DNA of 64,000 nt from Bacillota bacterium. Lineage in GTDB: Bacteria; Bacillota; Clostridia; Clostridiales; Clostridiaceae. Within the stretch, counting starts at the first letter, position 1; the number at the start of each line of letters is the position of its first letter. Below are positions 53,062 to 61,406 of the stretch, in pieces. Location of the stretch: contig JAUZPI010000007.1 of NCBI GenBank assembly GCA_030706015.1, positions 21,415 to 85,414 on the forward strand. The letters run 5' to 3'. A program made the position numbers and the translations under genes. The notes beneath the pieces were generated by a model. It had not been told where the DNA came from. It saw only the letters and a program-made list of their open reading frames with translations, and ran no database searches.

Positions 53062-54678
53062 TTAAGAATTCATTATGATCTTCTTAGCTCCTAGTATGGA
53101 TGAAGCACTCATTGAGAATTCATCTAAGCCGTATTCTACAAGAGTAGGCACTGCTCTTTCATCTCCTGCCATTTCTCCACACATACCGCACCATTTTCCT
53201 TCTTTATGTGCTGCTTCTATAGTCATTTTTATAAGTCTTAATACAGCTGGGTGCATTGGGTTATATAAATATGATATTTTTTCATTCATTCTGTCTGCTG
53301 CTAAAGTGTATTGTATTAAATCATTTGTTCCTATACTAAAGAAGTCTACATACTTAGCTAATTCATCAGCCATAACAGCAGCTGCTGGTATTTCTACCAT
53401 TATTCCAGTTTCTAAGTTTGGATTGAACTCTTTTCCTTCTGCTTTTAATTCATCCATACATGCTGAAAGTATTTCTTTTGCCTTTAAGAATTCTTGCAAA
53501 GAAGAAATCATTGGGAACATTATCTTTAAGTTACCAAATGCTGATGCTCTAAGTAATGCTCTTAATTGAGTCTTGAATATATCAGTTCTATCTAAACATA
53601 ATCTTATAGCTCTGTACCCTAGGAATGGATTCATTTCTTCAGCTAGTGGTAGATATGGAAGCTTTTTATCTCCACCGATATCTAATGTTCTTATTACAAC
53701 TGGCTTACCTTCCATTTTTTCAGTTGCATATTTGTATGCTTCAAATTGTTCTTCTTCTGTTGGGAAAGTGTCTCTATCCATATATAGGAATTCTGTTCTA
53801 AATAGACCTATACCCTCTCCGCCATTTGCTATTACTCCATGAACATCTTCAGGTTTTCCTATGTTTCCGCATACTTCAACATGTTTTCCAGCTTTTGTTC
53901 TTGTTTCAACGTTTATTAATTTCTTAAGCTCTTCTTTTTCTGCTTCGAACTTCTGCTTCTTTTCTGTGTATTGGCTTATTGTTGCGCCATCTGGATTTAT
54001 TATAACTATTCCTTCTACTCCATCAACAATTATCTTATCTCCATCTTTAACAGTTTCAGTTATATCATTTAGTCCAACTACTGCTGGTATTTCTAGTGTT
54101 CTAGCCATTATAGCACTATGAGAAGTTCTTCCTCCAATATTTGTTAAGAATGCAACAACCTTATTCTTATCAAGTTGTGCAGTATCGGATGGTGTTAAGT
54201 CGTGAGCAACAACGATTGTGTTGTTATCTAAATTTTCAAAGCTGCCGCAAGCCTTACCTGAAAGATTTGCAAGTATTCTGCTTCCAACGTCTTTTACGTC
54301 AGCTGCTCTTTCTCTCATGTACTCATCTTCCATAGATGCAAATATGCTCATATACATATCGATTACATCTTGAAGAGCTTTTTCTGCATTAACTTTGTTG
54401 TTATCTATATTAAACTCTACTCCTCCAACAAATTCAGGATCTTCTAAAAGCATCATGTGACTTTCGAATACAGCTGCTTTTTCAGCTCCCATTTCTTTTT
54501 CTGCTTTATCTTTTATCTTTTGAAGCTGTTCTCTTGATGCATCTACAGCCTTAACTAATCTTTCTTTTTCCTCTTGTGTATTTTCAACAGTTCTTTCTAC
54601 CACACATACTTCTTCATTTGATTTTATCATAACGTTTCCAATAGCATATCCTTTTGAAGCCGCAATACCATTCTTCAT
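53062..54678 (-). CDS. ptsI: PTS Enzyme I (phosphoenolpyruvate-protein phosphotransferase)
   Basis: This 538-residue protein is Enzyme I of the sugar phosphotransferase system. The phospho-histidine site is GGRTSHSAIMART in the N-terminal half, and the C-terminal PEP-binding barrel has GIGLFRTEFLYMDRD, IRTLDIGGDKKLPY, MFPMIS and FFSIGTNDLIQYTLAADR. It moves phosphate from PEP to HPr and so powers sugar uptake. It has a GAGAGG ribosome site and a sigma-54 promoter (54804-54819), unlike the usual ptsHI operon: HPr (ptsH) is not adjacent. The divergent gene encodes an HPr-domain sigma-54 activator. Confidence 0.97.
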   Translation of the reverse strand: MKNGIAASKGYAIGNVMIKSNEEVCVVERTVENTQEEKERLVKAVDASREQLQKIKDKAEKEMGAEKAAVFESHMMLLEDPEFVGGVEFNIDNNKVNAEKALQDVIDMYMSIFASMEDEYMRERAADVKDVGSRILANLSGKACGSFENLDNNTIVVAHDLTPSDTAQLDKNKVVAFLTNIGGRTSHSAIMARTLEIPAVVGLNDITETVKDGDKIIVDGVEGIVIINPDGATISQYTEKKQKFEAEKEELKKLINVETRTKAGKHVEVCGNIGKPEDVHGVIANGGEGIGLFRTEFLYMDRDTFPTEEEQFEAYKYATEKMEGKPVVIRTLDIGGDKKLPYLPLAEEMNPFLGYRAIRLCLDRTDIFKTQLRALLRASAFGNLKIMFPMISSLQEFLKAKEILSACMDELKAEGKEFNPNLETGIMVEIPAAAVMADELAKYVDFFSIGTNDLIQYTLAADRMNEKISYLYNPMHPAVLRLIKMTIEAAHKEGKWCGMCGEMAGDERAVPTLVEYGLDEFSMSASSILGAKKIIMNS

Positions 54679-54688
54679 ATCCTCTCAA

Positions 54689-54726
54689 GGTTCAAAAAAC
54701 CCAGATAAATTGAACCAAAACCTCCT
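54689..54726 (-). promoter_or_regulatory. Hairpin in ptsI 5' leader
   Basis: GGTTCAA and TTGAACC (complement 54710-54716 / 54689-54695) form a 7-bp stem 11 nt before the start codon. An AGGAGG (54726-54721) lies just upstream of the hairpin and is too far from the ATG to be the main ribosome site. Its role is uncertain. Confidence 0.35.
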
Positions 54727-54803
54727 ATCAAAAATGTTTTTTTCTCGTTCTAGGTTTTATAAAAATTTATGTACTATAACAAACACTTCTTGATATTTTA
54801 TAT

Positions 54804-54819
54804 AGCAAGTTTCATGCCA
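54804..54819 (-). promoter_or_regulatory. Sigma-54 promoter of ptsI
   Basis: The minus strand reads TGGCATGAAACTTGCT (54819-54804), matching the -24/-12 consensus TGGCAYRN4TTGCW at every position. Initiation near 54793 gives a leader of about 115 nt for ptsI. Confidence 0.85.
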
Positions 54820-54883
54820 ACTTTAATTTTTCTTTAAAACAGCCTATTTTCTATTATTTCCGTATATTTTTTTATAATTCATC

Positions 54884-54900
54884 TTGATAATTTTTATCAA
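54884..54900. promoter_or_regulatory. 17-bp palindromic activator site 1
   Basis: TTGATAATTTTTATCAA, nearly palindromic. It lies about 65-80 nt upstream of the ptsI -24 element, where enhancer-binding proteins typically bind. It is the first of three copies. Confidence 0.75.
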
Positions 54901-54986
54901 CATTTAAATATAAATGATTAAATCAGCTTATACTTTTAACTAAAAAATCACTATGGACATAGACAATACAATGGTTTACAATTATA

Positions 54987-55003
54987 TTGATAATTTTTAT
55001 CAA
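54987..55003. promoter_or_regulatory. 17-bp palindromic activator site 2
   Basis: An exact second copy of TTGATAATTTTTATCAA, 103 nt from site 1. Confidence 0.75.
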
Positions 55004-55016
55004 GCATTTATGACTA

Positions 55017-55033
55017 TTGATATTTTTTATCAA
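55017..55033. promoter_or_regulatory. 17-bp palindromic activator site 3
   Basis: TTGATATTTTTTATCAA, one base different. It lies 30 nt (about three helical turns) from site 2 and 73 nt upstream of the activator gene start. Confidence 0.75.
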
Positions 55034-55105
55034 TATGTTAGTACATTCATTTTGCTTTAATACTAAATATAAAATTTTTTTACTTTTCCATAAAGAGGTG
55101 TAAAT

Positions 55106-57105
55106 ATGGTTAACCAAATTATAAGAGTAAATGTGGCAAATGGAATACATACAAGAATTGCTGCCATGATAGTTCACACAACTAGTAAAATCAAAGATAA
55201 GTATAATATAAACTTATATATCAAAAAAAGTGGTTCTTCTATTAACCCTATGGCTATAAGTATGCTGGCACTAATTTCATTAAAAGTTAATGAAAATGAA
55301 TTGATAGAGATTTCTGCATTAGAGGATAGTGAAAAAGCTCAAAAGGCTGTAACCGAACTTTGCAATTTCATAACACAAGGGCTCGGAAACACTACAAGTA
55401 TGGACAAGATAGATGCTATTATAGAGCAAAATAATATTGCCAATGAACAGATTTTTAAGAGCCTGCCCGTAGGAATTATAGTTATTGATGCTAATTCTTA
55501 CATAACCTCTATGAATGAATATGCTCTTAATTTAATTGAGAAAAAAAGTTCTGAGGTTTTAGGTAAAAACGTTGGTGATATAATCCCCACCTCGGAACTT
55601 ACAACCGTTATAGCCAGTAAACAGAAACAAATAGGTAAGATACAACATATAAATAATCATATTGTTATCGTAACTCGCTCTCCAATAATATCTAAGAATG
55701 AAGTTATCGGAGCTGTTGGAGTATTCCAAGATATATCCGAAGTTGTTGGTATGAGAGAACTAAACGAAAAGTTTAAAAAAATATTAGAAGCCTCTCATGA
55801 TCTTATCTGTTTTGTGGACGAGGATAAAAAAATCAGTTATATAAATCCTGCCTATGAAAAGCACTTAGGTGTGGTTGCTGACGACATTATAGGAAAATCT
55901 TTAGATGAGCTATCCCCTAAAGGCTTTAGAATGCAGGTATATAATTCTAAGACACCTTTAGAAAATATTGTTCATAAAAAAATGATGCAACTATTATTTC
56001 AAATATTGAACCTATTTTTATCGATAACTACTTTAAAGGGGTAATCTCTATCTCTAAAGCTGTTGATGAAATAAAAGACATAGTAAGTAAATTAGAACAA
56101 TCTCAAGCAGAGTTAAATTATTATAAAGATGAGCTAAAAAGGCATACAAAGCTTAACGGGAATTTCGCTGATATTATTGGTGGAAGTGATTCTTTACGAG
56201 ATAGTATTATAATAGCAGATAAGGCTGCTAATTCAACATCCACTGTTTTAATTCGAGGTGAAAGTGGTACAGGAAAAGAACTAATTGCCAAGGCAATTCA
56301 TGATAACAGTGCTAGGCGAGATAAACCCTTCGTCAGAGTTAACTGTGCTGCAATTCCAGAGAATCTCTTAGAGAGCGAATTATTTGGTTATGAAAAGGGT
56401 GCATTTACCGGAGCAGTGCAAAGTAAGCCTGGTAAATTTAATATTGCCAACACAGGTACTATATTTCTAGATGAAATAGGTGATATGCCAAAGGCTATGC
56501 AGGCAAAGCTTTTAAGAGTTCTACAAGAAAGGGAATTTGAAAGCGTTGGGGGAATTGTAACTCAAAAGGTTGATGTTAGGGTTATTGCCGCTACCAACAG
56601 AAACCTAGAGGAAATGATTTCATCCGGAGATTTCAGGGAAGACCTATATTATAGGTTGAATGTTCTTACTATCTCTCTTCCTTCATTAAGAAATAGAAAA
56701 GAAGATATCAATTCGCTGGTTGATTATTTCATAAAAAAAATTAATGTAAAGCTTGAAAAAAACATTACTGGAATTGATAAGAGTTGTTTGAAATTCCTAG
56801 AGGATTACCATTGGCCAGGAAATATAAGAGAACTGGAGAATACAATAGAGAGAGCAATAAATATGTGCGATGGCAAAATTATAACCTCGAAAGATTTACC
56901 TATTTACCTTACAAATATCCATGAAAATGAGCAAAATTTAATCAATCTGAGGAATGGAGAACTATTAAGCTTAGAGGATTATGAAAAAGAGCTGATTTCT
57001 ATAGCAATGAAGAAGTATAAAAGCTACAACAAAGCTGGACAAGTTCTTGGACTAACTCATAGAACTGTAGCTCTAAAGTGTAAAAAATATGGCATTGTTT
57101 TATAA
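55106..57105 (+). pseudogene. Sigma-54 activator with HPr domain (HPr-PAS-PAS-AAA+-HTH), interrupted by a frameshift
   Basis: Frame 1 gives residues 1-~292, then a foreign tail ending at 56044; the remaining domains continue in another frame to 57105. Restoring one A in the A7 tract at 55976-55982 joins the two. Domains: an HPr-like domain (1-90) with His15 in GIHTRIAA but no Ser46-type site; two PAS domains (about 112-210 and 225-320); the AAA+ sigma-54 domain with Walker A GESGTGKE and ESELFGYEKGAFTGA; and a Fis-type HTH (NKAGQVLGLTHRTVALKCKKYG). It would read the PTS state and activate the divergent ptsI. A start inside the second part would lose Walker A. It could be mutated, a sequencing error, or expressed by slippage. 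Confidence 0.85.
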
Positions 57106-57177
57106 AACATTTCTCTAACTTGTTTAAATAAGTCCTGCAGTCTTAAAACCCTTTTATGCACCAAATGGTGAAATCCA

Positions 57178-57212
57178 TATAAGGCCAGTAGCAAATTATG
57201 TTGCTGGCCTTA
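57178..57212 (-). terminator. Terminator between convergent activator and TPR genes
   Basis: ATAAGGCCAG...CAA at 57178 onward pairs with TTGCTGGCCTTAT up to 57212, with a 3-nt bulge, between convergent genes. Confidence 0.7.
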
Positions 57213-57218
57213 TAATTA

Positions 57219-57935
57219 TTATTTAAGTAAATCTTGAAATTCTTTATTATTCTTTACATTTGCAAAATCCACTTCATCTTTTGCAACATTTTTTATACTA
57301 GGATCCATGTTCACAGCTGTACCGAGGTATTTTACGGTATTTTCTACGTCGCCTTTTCTACCATATATACTCGCAATACCATAATAACTCCATACATAAT
57401 TTTCTACAGCAAGCGCATCTTTATAATACTGAATTGCTTCATCATAATGACCATATAATTCGTAAGCTAGAGCTTTATCAAATCGTGCATGACCATAATC
57501 AGGCTTTAACTGCAAGGCCTTATCAATCAAAGCTACTCCACCTTGAAAATCATGATAATCAGAACTATAGCATAATGCAATTCCCTTCATATCGTAAGCT
57601 TTATAAAAATTAGCATCATTATTTATCACTTCAGTTTCAGCATCAATAGCCTCATCATACTTTTTAGCATAAAAAGCATTATATCCTTGCTCATATTTTT
57701 CTTCCAATGCTTTATCTTTTTCCTCTTGAATCTTTTTTGCTTGCTCTTCAAGCTTACCTGTAGCTGGCTGTTTTGAATTATCTTTATCACTTTTTATTAC
57801 CGTCTTTGAGGTATTTTCCTGTTTAGGATGTAACTTACGATTTTCAAAAGCATTAATTGCTAGTATTCCTACTCCAATACAACAAAGAATGCTAAGGATT
57901 ATTATTTTAGTCTTTAAAGAAAATTTACTAAACAT
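57219..57935 (-). CDS. TPR-repeat protein with N-terminal membrane anchor
   Basis: This 238-residue protein has one N-terminal membrane helix (about 10-27), a polar linker rich in Lys/Gln/Glu, and three to four TPR motifs (AFYAKKYDEAIDAETEVI; KAYDMKGIALCYS; ARFDKALAYELYGHYDEAIQYY; YGIASIYGRKGDVENTVKYL). It is probably an extracytoplasmic scaffold. No enzyme domain was seen. It has its own leader and a bidirectional terminator at its 3' end. Confidence 0.8.
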   Translation of the reverse strand: MFSKFSLKTKIIILSILCCIGVGILAINAFENRKLHPKQENTSKTVIKSDKDNSKQPATGKLEEQAKKIQEEKDKALEEKYEQGYNAFYAKKYDEAIDAETEVINNDANFYKAYDMKGIALCYSSDYHDFQGGVALIDKALQLKPDYGHARFDKALAYELYGHYDEAIQYYKDALAVENYVWSYYGIASIYGRKGDVENTVKYLGTAVNMDPSIKNVAKDEVDFANVKNNKEFQDLLK

Positions 57936-58048
57936 ATCTTTCCTCCAGTATTAAATTTAAATAGCATATGTATTATTTAATCGTATACATTAAACTTATT
58001 TCATTATATCATAATCCCACAACTAATTTAATCATTTAGATGTATAAT

Positions 58049-58192
58049 AAATCAAATAGAGTGTACCTAACTTACTACGAAAACAAAGCTAAATAGGCAG
58101 AAATGATGAAAGAGAGCATTAAATCAACTTTAGATACATTTTAAATGCACAGAATGCTTGACGAATACTACAAAAAATTGTATATTAAATAA
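58049..58192 (+). pseudogene. Remnant of alpha-glucan phosphorylase C-terminus
   Basis: The frame ending at the TAA at 58190-58192 reads VYLTYYENKAK-*-AEMMKESIKS, then TLDTF-*-MHRMLDEYYKKLY, with in-frame stops at 58094 (where Trp is expected) and 58142 (where Asn is expected). This resembles the last part of GlgP-type (DUF3417) alpha-glucan phosphorylases, W-x-x-M-K-E-S-I ... F-N-x-x-R-M-x-x-E-Y. Only about 45 codons remain and no start is visible. It is a decayed fragment. Confidence 0.6.
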
Positions 58193-58240
58193 TTAGAGAG
58201 ATAAAAATAGAGACTCACTTATTTCAAATTACCCCTTATA

Positions 58241-58266
58241 AAAGGCATGCTGTTCAGCATGCCTTT
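58241..58266. terminator. Terminator after citX
   Basis: AAAGGCATGCT (58241-58251) pairs with AGCATGCCTTT (58256-58266) around GTTC, with T-runs. Confidence 0.85.
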
Positions 58267-58294
58267 TTACATATACTTATTAAATTAAAATCTT

Positions 58295-58822
58295 CTATTT
58301 AGTTCCATAATGCTTTTCAGCATACTTCATATATTTTACGTAATTTTCTCTAATAAATCTTATAATTTCCGCTTCACTATGGCGTTTGCTTGCATTACAT
58401 TCATCAAAATTTCCACCACATATAGAACATTCTCTTGAATTATAGCCTAAATCAGTTCTATTAACACGATCACCCCAATTGTCATATACCGCAATATTTA
58501 CGCATTTACCAAGTATATGTTTTCTTTCGATATCAATAGTTATTCGCTTTATCATCTGAGCATCCTTATCAATTAACATAATAGATGTTGGTCCTTCTAA
58601 AGTAATCCTATAAATCTTTAACTGAACTTCATCAGCAAAAATATCTATTAGAGCATGATCCATTGCCTCTATAATAGCTTCTGTTAAATAATTCGTTTTA
58701 TAGATTCCAGGATAATTCGGTGTCATTACAAGAAGAGTCATATTGTACTTATCAATGAGATATTTCTGAAACCTTTTCCTTCTTTCCTTATCATTCTGTA
58801 CATCTTCTATAGTATTATTCAT
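58295..58822 (-). CDS. citX: CitX-like citrate lyase prosthetic-group transferase
   Basis: This 175-residue protein matches CitX (holo-ACP synthase of citrate lyase) in its C-terminal half: IDIERKHILGKCVNIAVYD, GDRVNRTDLGYNSRECSIC, the paired cysteines CxxC plus GNFDEC, and SKRHSEAEII. CitX attaches the phosphoribosyl-dephospho-CoA group to the citrate lyase acyl carrier protein. No citrate lyase subunits (citDEF) are in the window. It follows the fumarase genes in the same orientation by 67 nt. No good ribosome site precedes its ATG, so the start is uncertain. Confidence 0.8.
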   Translation of the reverse strand: MNNTIEDVQNDKERRKRFQKYLIDKYNMTLLVMTPNYPGIYKTNYLTEAIIEAMDHALIDIFADEVQLKIYRITLEGPTSIMLIDKDAQMIKRITIDIERKHILGKCVNIAVYDNWGDRVNRTDLGYNSRECSICGGNFDECNASKRHSEAEIIRFIRENYVKYMKYAEKHYGTK

Positions 58823-58889
58823 TTTATTCAGAAGGATTATTTAGATATATAATCCCCTTTACAGCTCCCTTCCGTAAATATATATGAAA

Positions 58890-59420
58890 TCAATGATTTT
58901 CGTATAGGTTATTCCCAAAACAATCTATTACAACTATAGCAGGAAACTCCTCTACCTCCATCTTTCTTATAGCTTCTGAACCTAAATCCTCATATAATAT
59001 AATATCTGATTTCTTTATAGATTTCGCAATAAGAGCAGCCGCTCCTCCTATTGCACCAAAGTAAACAGCTTTATTCTTTATCATAGAATCCACAACTTCT
59101 TTGGATCTAAGACCTTTTCCAATCATCCCTGTTAATCCTAAATCTAAAAGCTTAGGTGTATATGAATCCATTCTATAACTTGTTGTTGGTCCCGCTGAAC
59201 CAATAACTTGACCTGGCTTTTCTGGTGATGGTCCTACATAATATATTATTTCATCTTCTATATGTATAGGTAATTTTTCACCATTATCCAAAAGTTCTAT
59301 CAGCCTTTTATGAGCTGCATCTCTAGCTGTATATATTGTACCAGTAATCAACACCCTGTCACCGGCCTTAAGATTCTTCACTTTTTCCTTTGTAAGAGGT
59401 GTAGTTATCTTAATTTCCAT
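58890..59420 (-). CDS. fumB: Class I fumarate hydratase, beta subunit
   Basis: This 176-residue protein is the C-terminal part of a two-subunit class I fumarase (tartrate dehydratase beta-like): GSAGPTTSYRMDSYTPKLLDLG, KGLRSKEVVDSM, GAIGGAAALIA and the final VIDCFGNNLYE. It pairs with the alpha subunit, encoded 37 nt upstream, around a [4Fe-4S] cluster to interconvert malate and fumarate. L-tartrate dehydratase has the same architecture and cannot be excluded. It is in an operon with citX downstream. Confidence 0.9.
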   Translation of the reverse strand: MEIKITTPLTKEKVKNLKAGDRVLITGTIYTARDAAHKRLIELLDNGEKLPIHIEDEIIYYVGPSPEKPGQVIGSAGPTTSYRMDSYTPKLLDLGLTGMIGKGLRSKEVVDSMIKNKAVYFGAIGGAAALIAKSIKKSDIILYEDLGSEAIRKMEVEEFPAIVVIDCFGNNLYENH

Positions 59421-59457
59421 AATGGTTTCTCCTTACTCATAGTTTATATATTAATGT

Positions 59458-60297
59458 TTAAATTACTTCACTAACATGTCTAGTAACATGACAATTTATA
59501 TTAACAGCTACCGGTAAGCCCGCAATATGAGTAGGGAAAGTTTCAATATTTACCGCTAATGCTGTAGTTTTTCCTCCAAAACCTTGAGGTCCTATATTTA
59601 ATTTATTTATGCTATCTAATAACTCATCTTCTAGTTCAGCATAATAAGCATCAGGATTTCTAATATCTGTTGATCTTAACAATGCTTTTTTAGCTAATAA
59701 TGCTGCTTTGTCAAAGGTGCCTCCTATTCCTACTCCAACTACGATTGGTGGACATGGATTTGGACCTGCTTCTTTTACTGCTTGAAGTACGAACTCTTTT
59801 ACACCATCAATTCCATCAGCTGGCTTAAGCATTTTTAATTTACTCATGTTTTCTGAACCAAAACCTTTAGGTGCCACCGTAATTTTCATTTTATCTCCAT
59901 CAACTATATCATAATATATAACAGCTGGCGTATTATCCTTAGTATTAATCCTCTTAATCGGATCACCTACCACTGACTTTCTCAAATATCCTGCTTCATA
60001 CCCTTGCCTTACACCTTCATTTATAGCCTTATCTATTGAACCATTTATATGAACGTCTTGTCCTATCTCTACAAAAATACAAGCCATACCGGTATCTTGA
60101 CATATTGGCATATCCTCATTAAACGCGATGTTAAAGTTCTCAATTATTTTACTTAATATATCCTTACCAATTTCGCTTTCTTCGCTTTCTAATGCTGCTT
60201 TTAGTTTTTTCTTTATATCCTCTGGCAAATAATAATTTGCTTCAATACAAAGCCTTTTAACTACATTTGTTATATCTTTAGCATCTATATTTCTCAT
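59458..60297 (-). CDS. fumA: Class I fumarate hydratase, alpha subunit
   Basis: This 279-residue protein is the alpha chain, with cysteines expected to bind the [4Fe-4S] cluster in PICQDTGMACIFVE and in PCPPIVVGVGIGGTFD, and a conserved KIT-V-APKGFGSENMS segment. It begins after a strong AGGGGGCGG ribosome site. With the beta subunit it forms an oxygen-sensitive hydratase typical of anaerobes. It starts a putative fumA-fumB-citX operon. Confidence 0.92.
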   Translation of the reverse strand: MRNIDAKDITNVVKRLCIEANYYLPEDIKKKLKAALESEESEIGKDILSKIIENFNIAFNEDMPICQDTGMACIFVEIGQDVHINGSIDKAINEGVRQGYEAGYLRKSVVGDPIKRINTKDNTPAVIYYDIVDGDKMKITVAPKGFGSENMSKLKMLKPADGIDGVKEFVLQAVKEAGPNPCPPIVVGVGIGGTFDKAALLAKKALLRSTDIRNPDAYYAELEDELLDSINKLNIGPQGFGGKTTALAVNIETFPTHIAGLPVAVNINCHVTRHVSEVI

Positions 60298-60482
60298 CTG
60301 AATGCCGCCCCCTTAGATGGTTTAGGTTTTTATAAAAAATATTAACATTTTAATACTATCATATATACAGTAAGCCTTCAATAATTTTACTATTCTTTTA
60401 ATAAAATTACACTTGTGACATATTTCCGAGGAAATATGTCACTATTTGCAAAAACCACTTAACCTTTTGCTATTTTCTCTAT

Positions 60483-61232
60483 CTAATTGCTTTCATTACT
60501 GCTATAAAACTCTATTATAGATCTGGTTATTGATTCAGCTACCTTTGTTTGATATTTGTCATCTCTCAGTTTTGCTTCTTCTGTTGGATTTGATAAAAAT
60601 CCACATTCTATTATTACTGATGGTATATCATCTACGCATCTTAGTATCTTATATGAATCTAATGCAGGCTTCTCTACTCTATTACTTTTATCATGTAGAT
60701 CTTCTACCATACTTTTCTGTATAATATGAGCTAATCTCTTACTTTGTAGATTTTTTGAATACCACACTTGTGGTCCGTAATATTGAGTTTGTGGAAACAT
60801 ATTCATATGGATACTTATGAACATATTACACTTTGAACTTTCTTTTAATTTACATCTATTTGATAAATCCTCATTTTTTTTCTTTCTTATTGTTCCATTA
60901 TTCTCATAAAGTCCTTTATCTTCATCTCTAGTCATAACCACTTTAAAGCCCTTAGCTTCTAATTGTTGCTTTAACTTTGTTGATATTGAAAGATTAAAAT
61001 GTTTCTCTAATATACCACTATTACCTACTGCACCACCATCTACCCCTCCATGACCAGGATCCAGCATAATAAGCTTGTTAGCGCTATTTTTACCGTTGGT
61101 ATAGATATTTGCCTTAGCCTCAATTACATTGCCAAATGTGGCATACAAAGCCAATATCATAAGATAACATAAGAACTTAAAATGGTGTATGTTTTTCAGT
61201 TTTATATTTTTAAAATTTATGTTCATTTCCAT
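60483..61232 (-). CDS. cwlD: Germination-specific N-acetylmuramoyl-L-alanine amidase CwlD
   Basis: From the ATG at 61232 (AAGGAAG ribosome site) the protein is 249 residues. It has an N-terminal signal/anchor (about 20-40) and an Amidase_3 domain. Zinc ligands and the catalytic Glu are visible in LDPGHGGVDGGAVGNSGILEKH, MFISIHMNMF and SVIIECGFLSN. CwlD makes muramic-delta-lactam in the spore cortex. In Bacillus and clostridia it lies near rplM-rpsI, as here, which supports the call. Confidence 0.92.
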   Translation of the reverse strand: MEMNINFKNIKLKNIHHFKFLCYLMILALYATFGNVIEAKANIYTNGKNSANKLIMLDPGHGGVDGGAVGNSGILEKHFNLSISTKLKQQLEAKGFKVVMTRDEDKGLYENNGTIRKKKNEDLSNRCKLKESSKCNMFISIHMNMFPQTQYYGPQVWYSKNLQSKRLAHIIQKSMVEDLHDKSNRVEKPALDSYKILRCVDDIPSVIIECGFLSNPTEEAKLRDDKYQTKVAESITRSIIEFYSSNESN

Positions 61233-61349
61233 CACTCACTTCCTTGTAGATTAAAATCTTATATGTCTAAATTTTATAATCTGCAACATCTTTATTTTGC
61301 ACTGAATATACCAATTTAACTCATATAAATAGTGGAAATGAACTAAAAA

Positions 61350-61381
61350 AACAACATGTTGATAATAATCCACATGTTGTT
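61350..61381 (-). terminator. Terminator after the phosphate transporter gene
   Basis: AACAACATGTTG/CACATGTTGTTG form an imperfect stem around 61350-61381, followed by seven T on the minus strand. Confidence 0.75.
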
Positions 61382-61406
61382 GTAAGTATATAAATAGTAT
61401 TCTTTT

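Noticed and set aside
55981..56044. Programmed ribosomal -1 frameshift in the activator gene
   Set aside because: The zero-frame codons are CAT AAA AAA; the P-site re-pairing would fall on TAA, so the site is a poor slippery heptamer. Mutation, sequence error or transcriptional slippage are preferred explanations.
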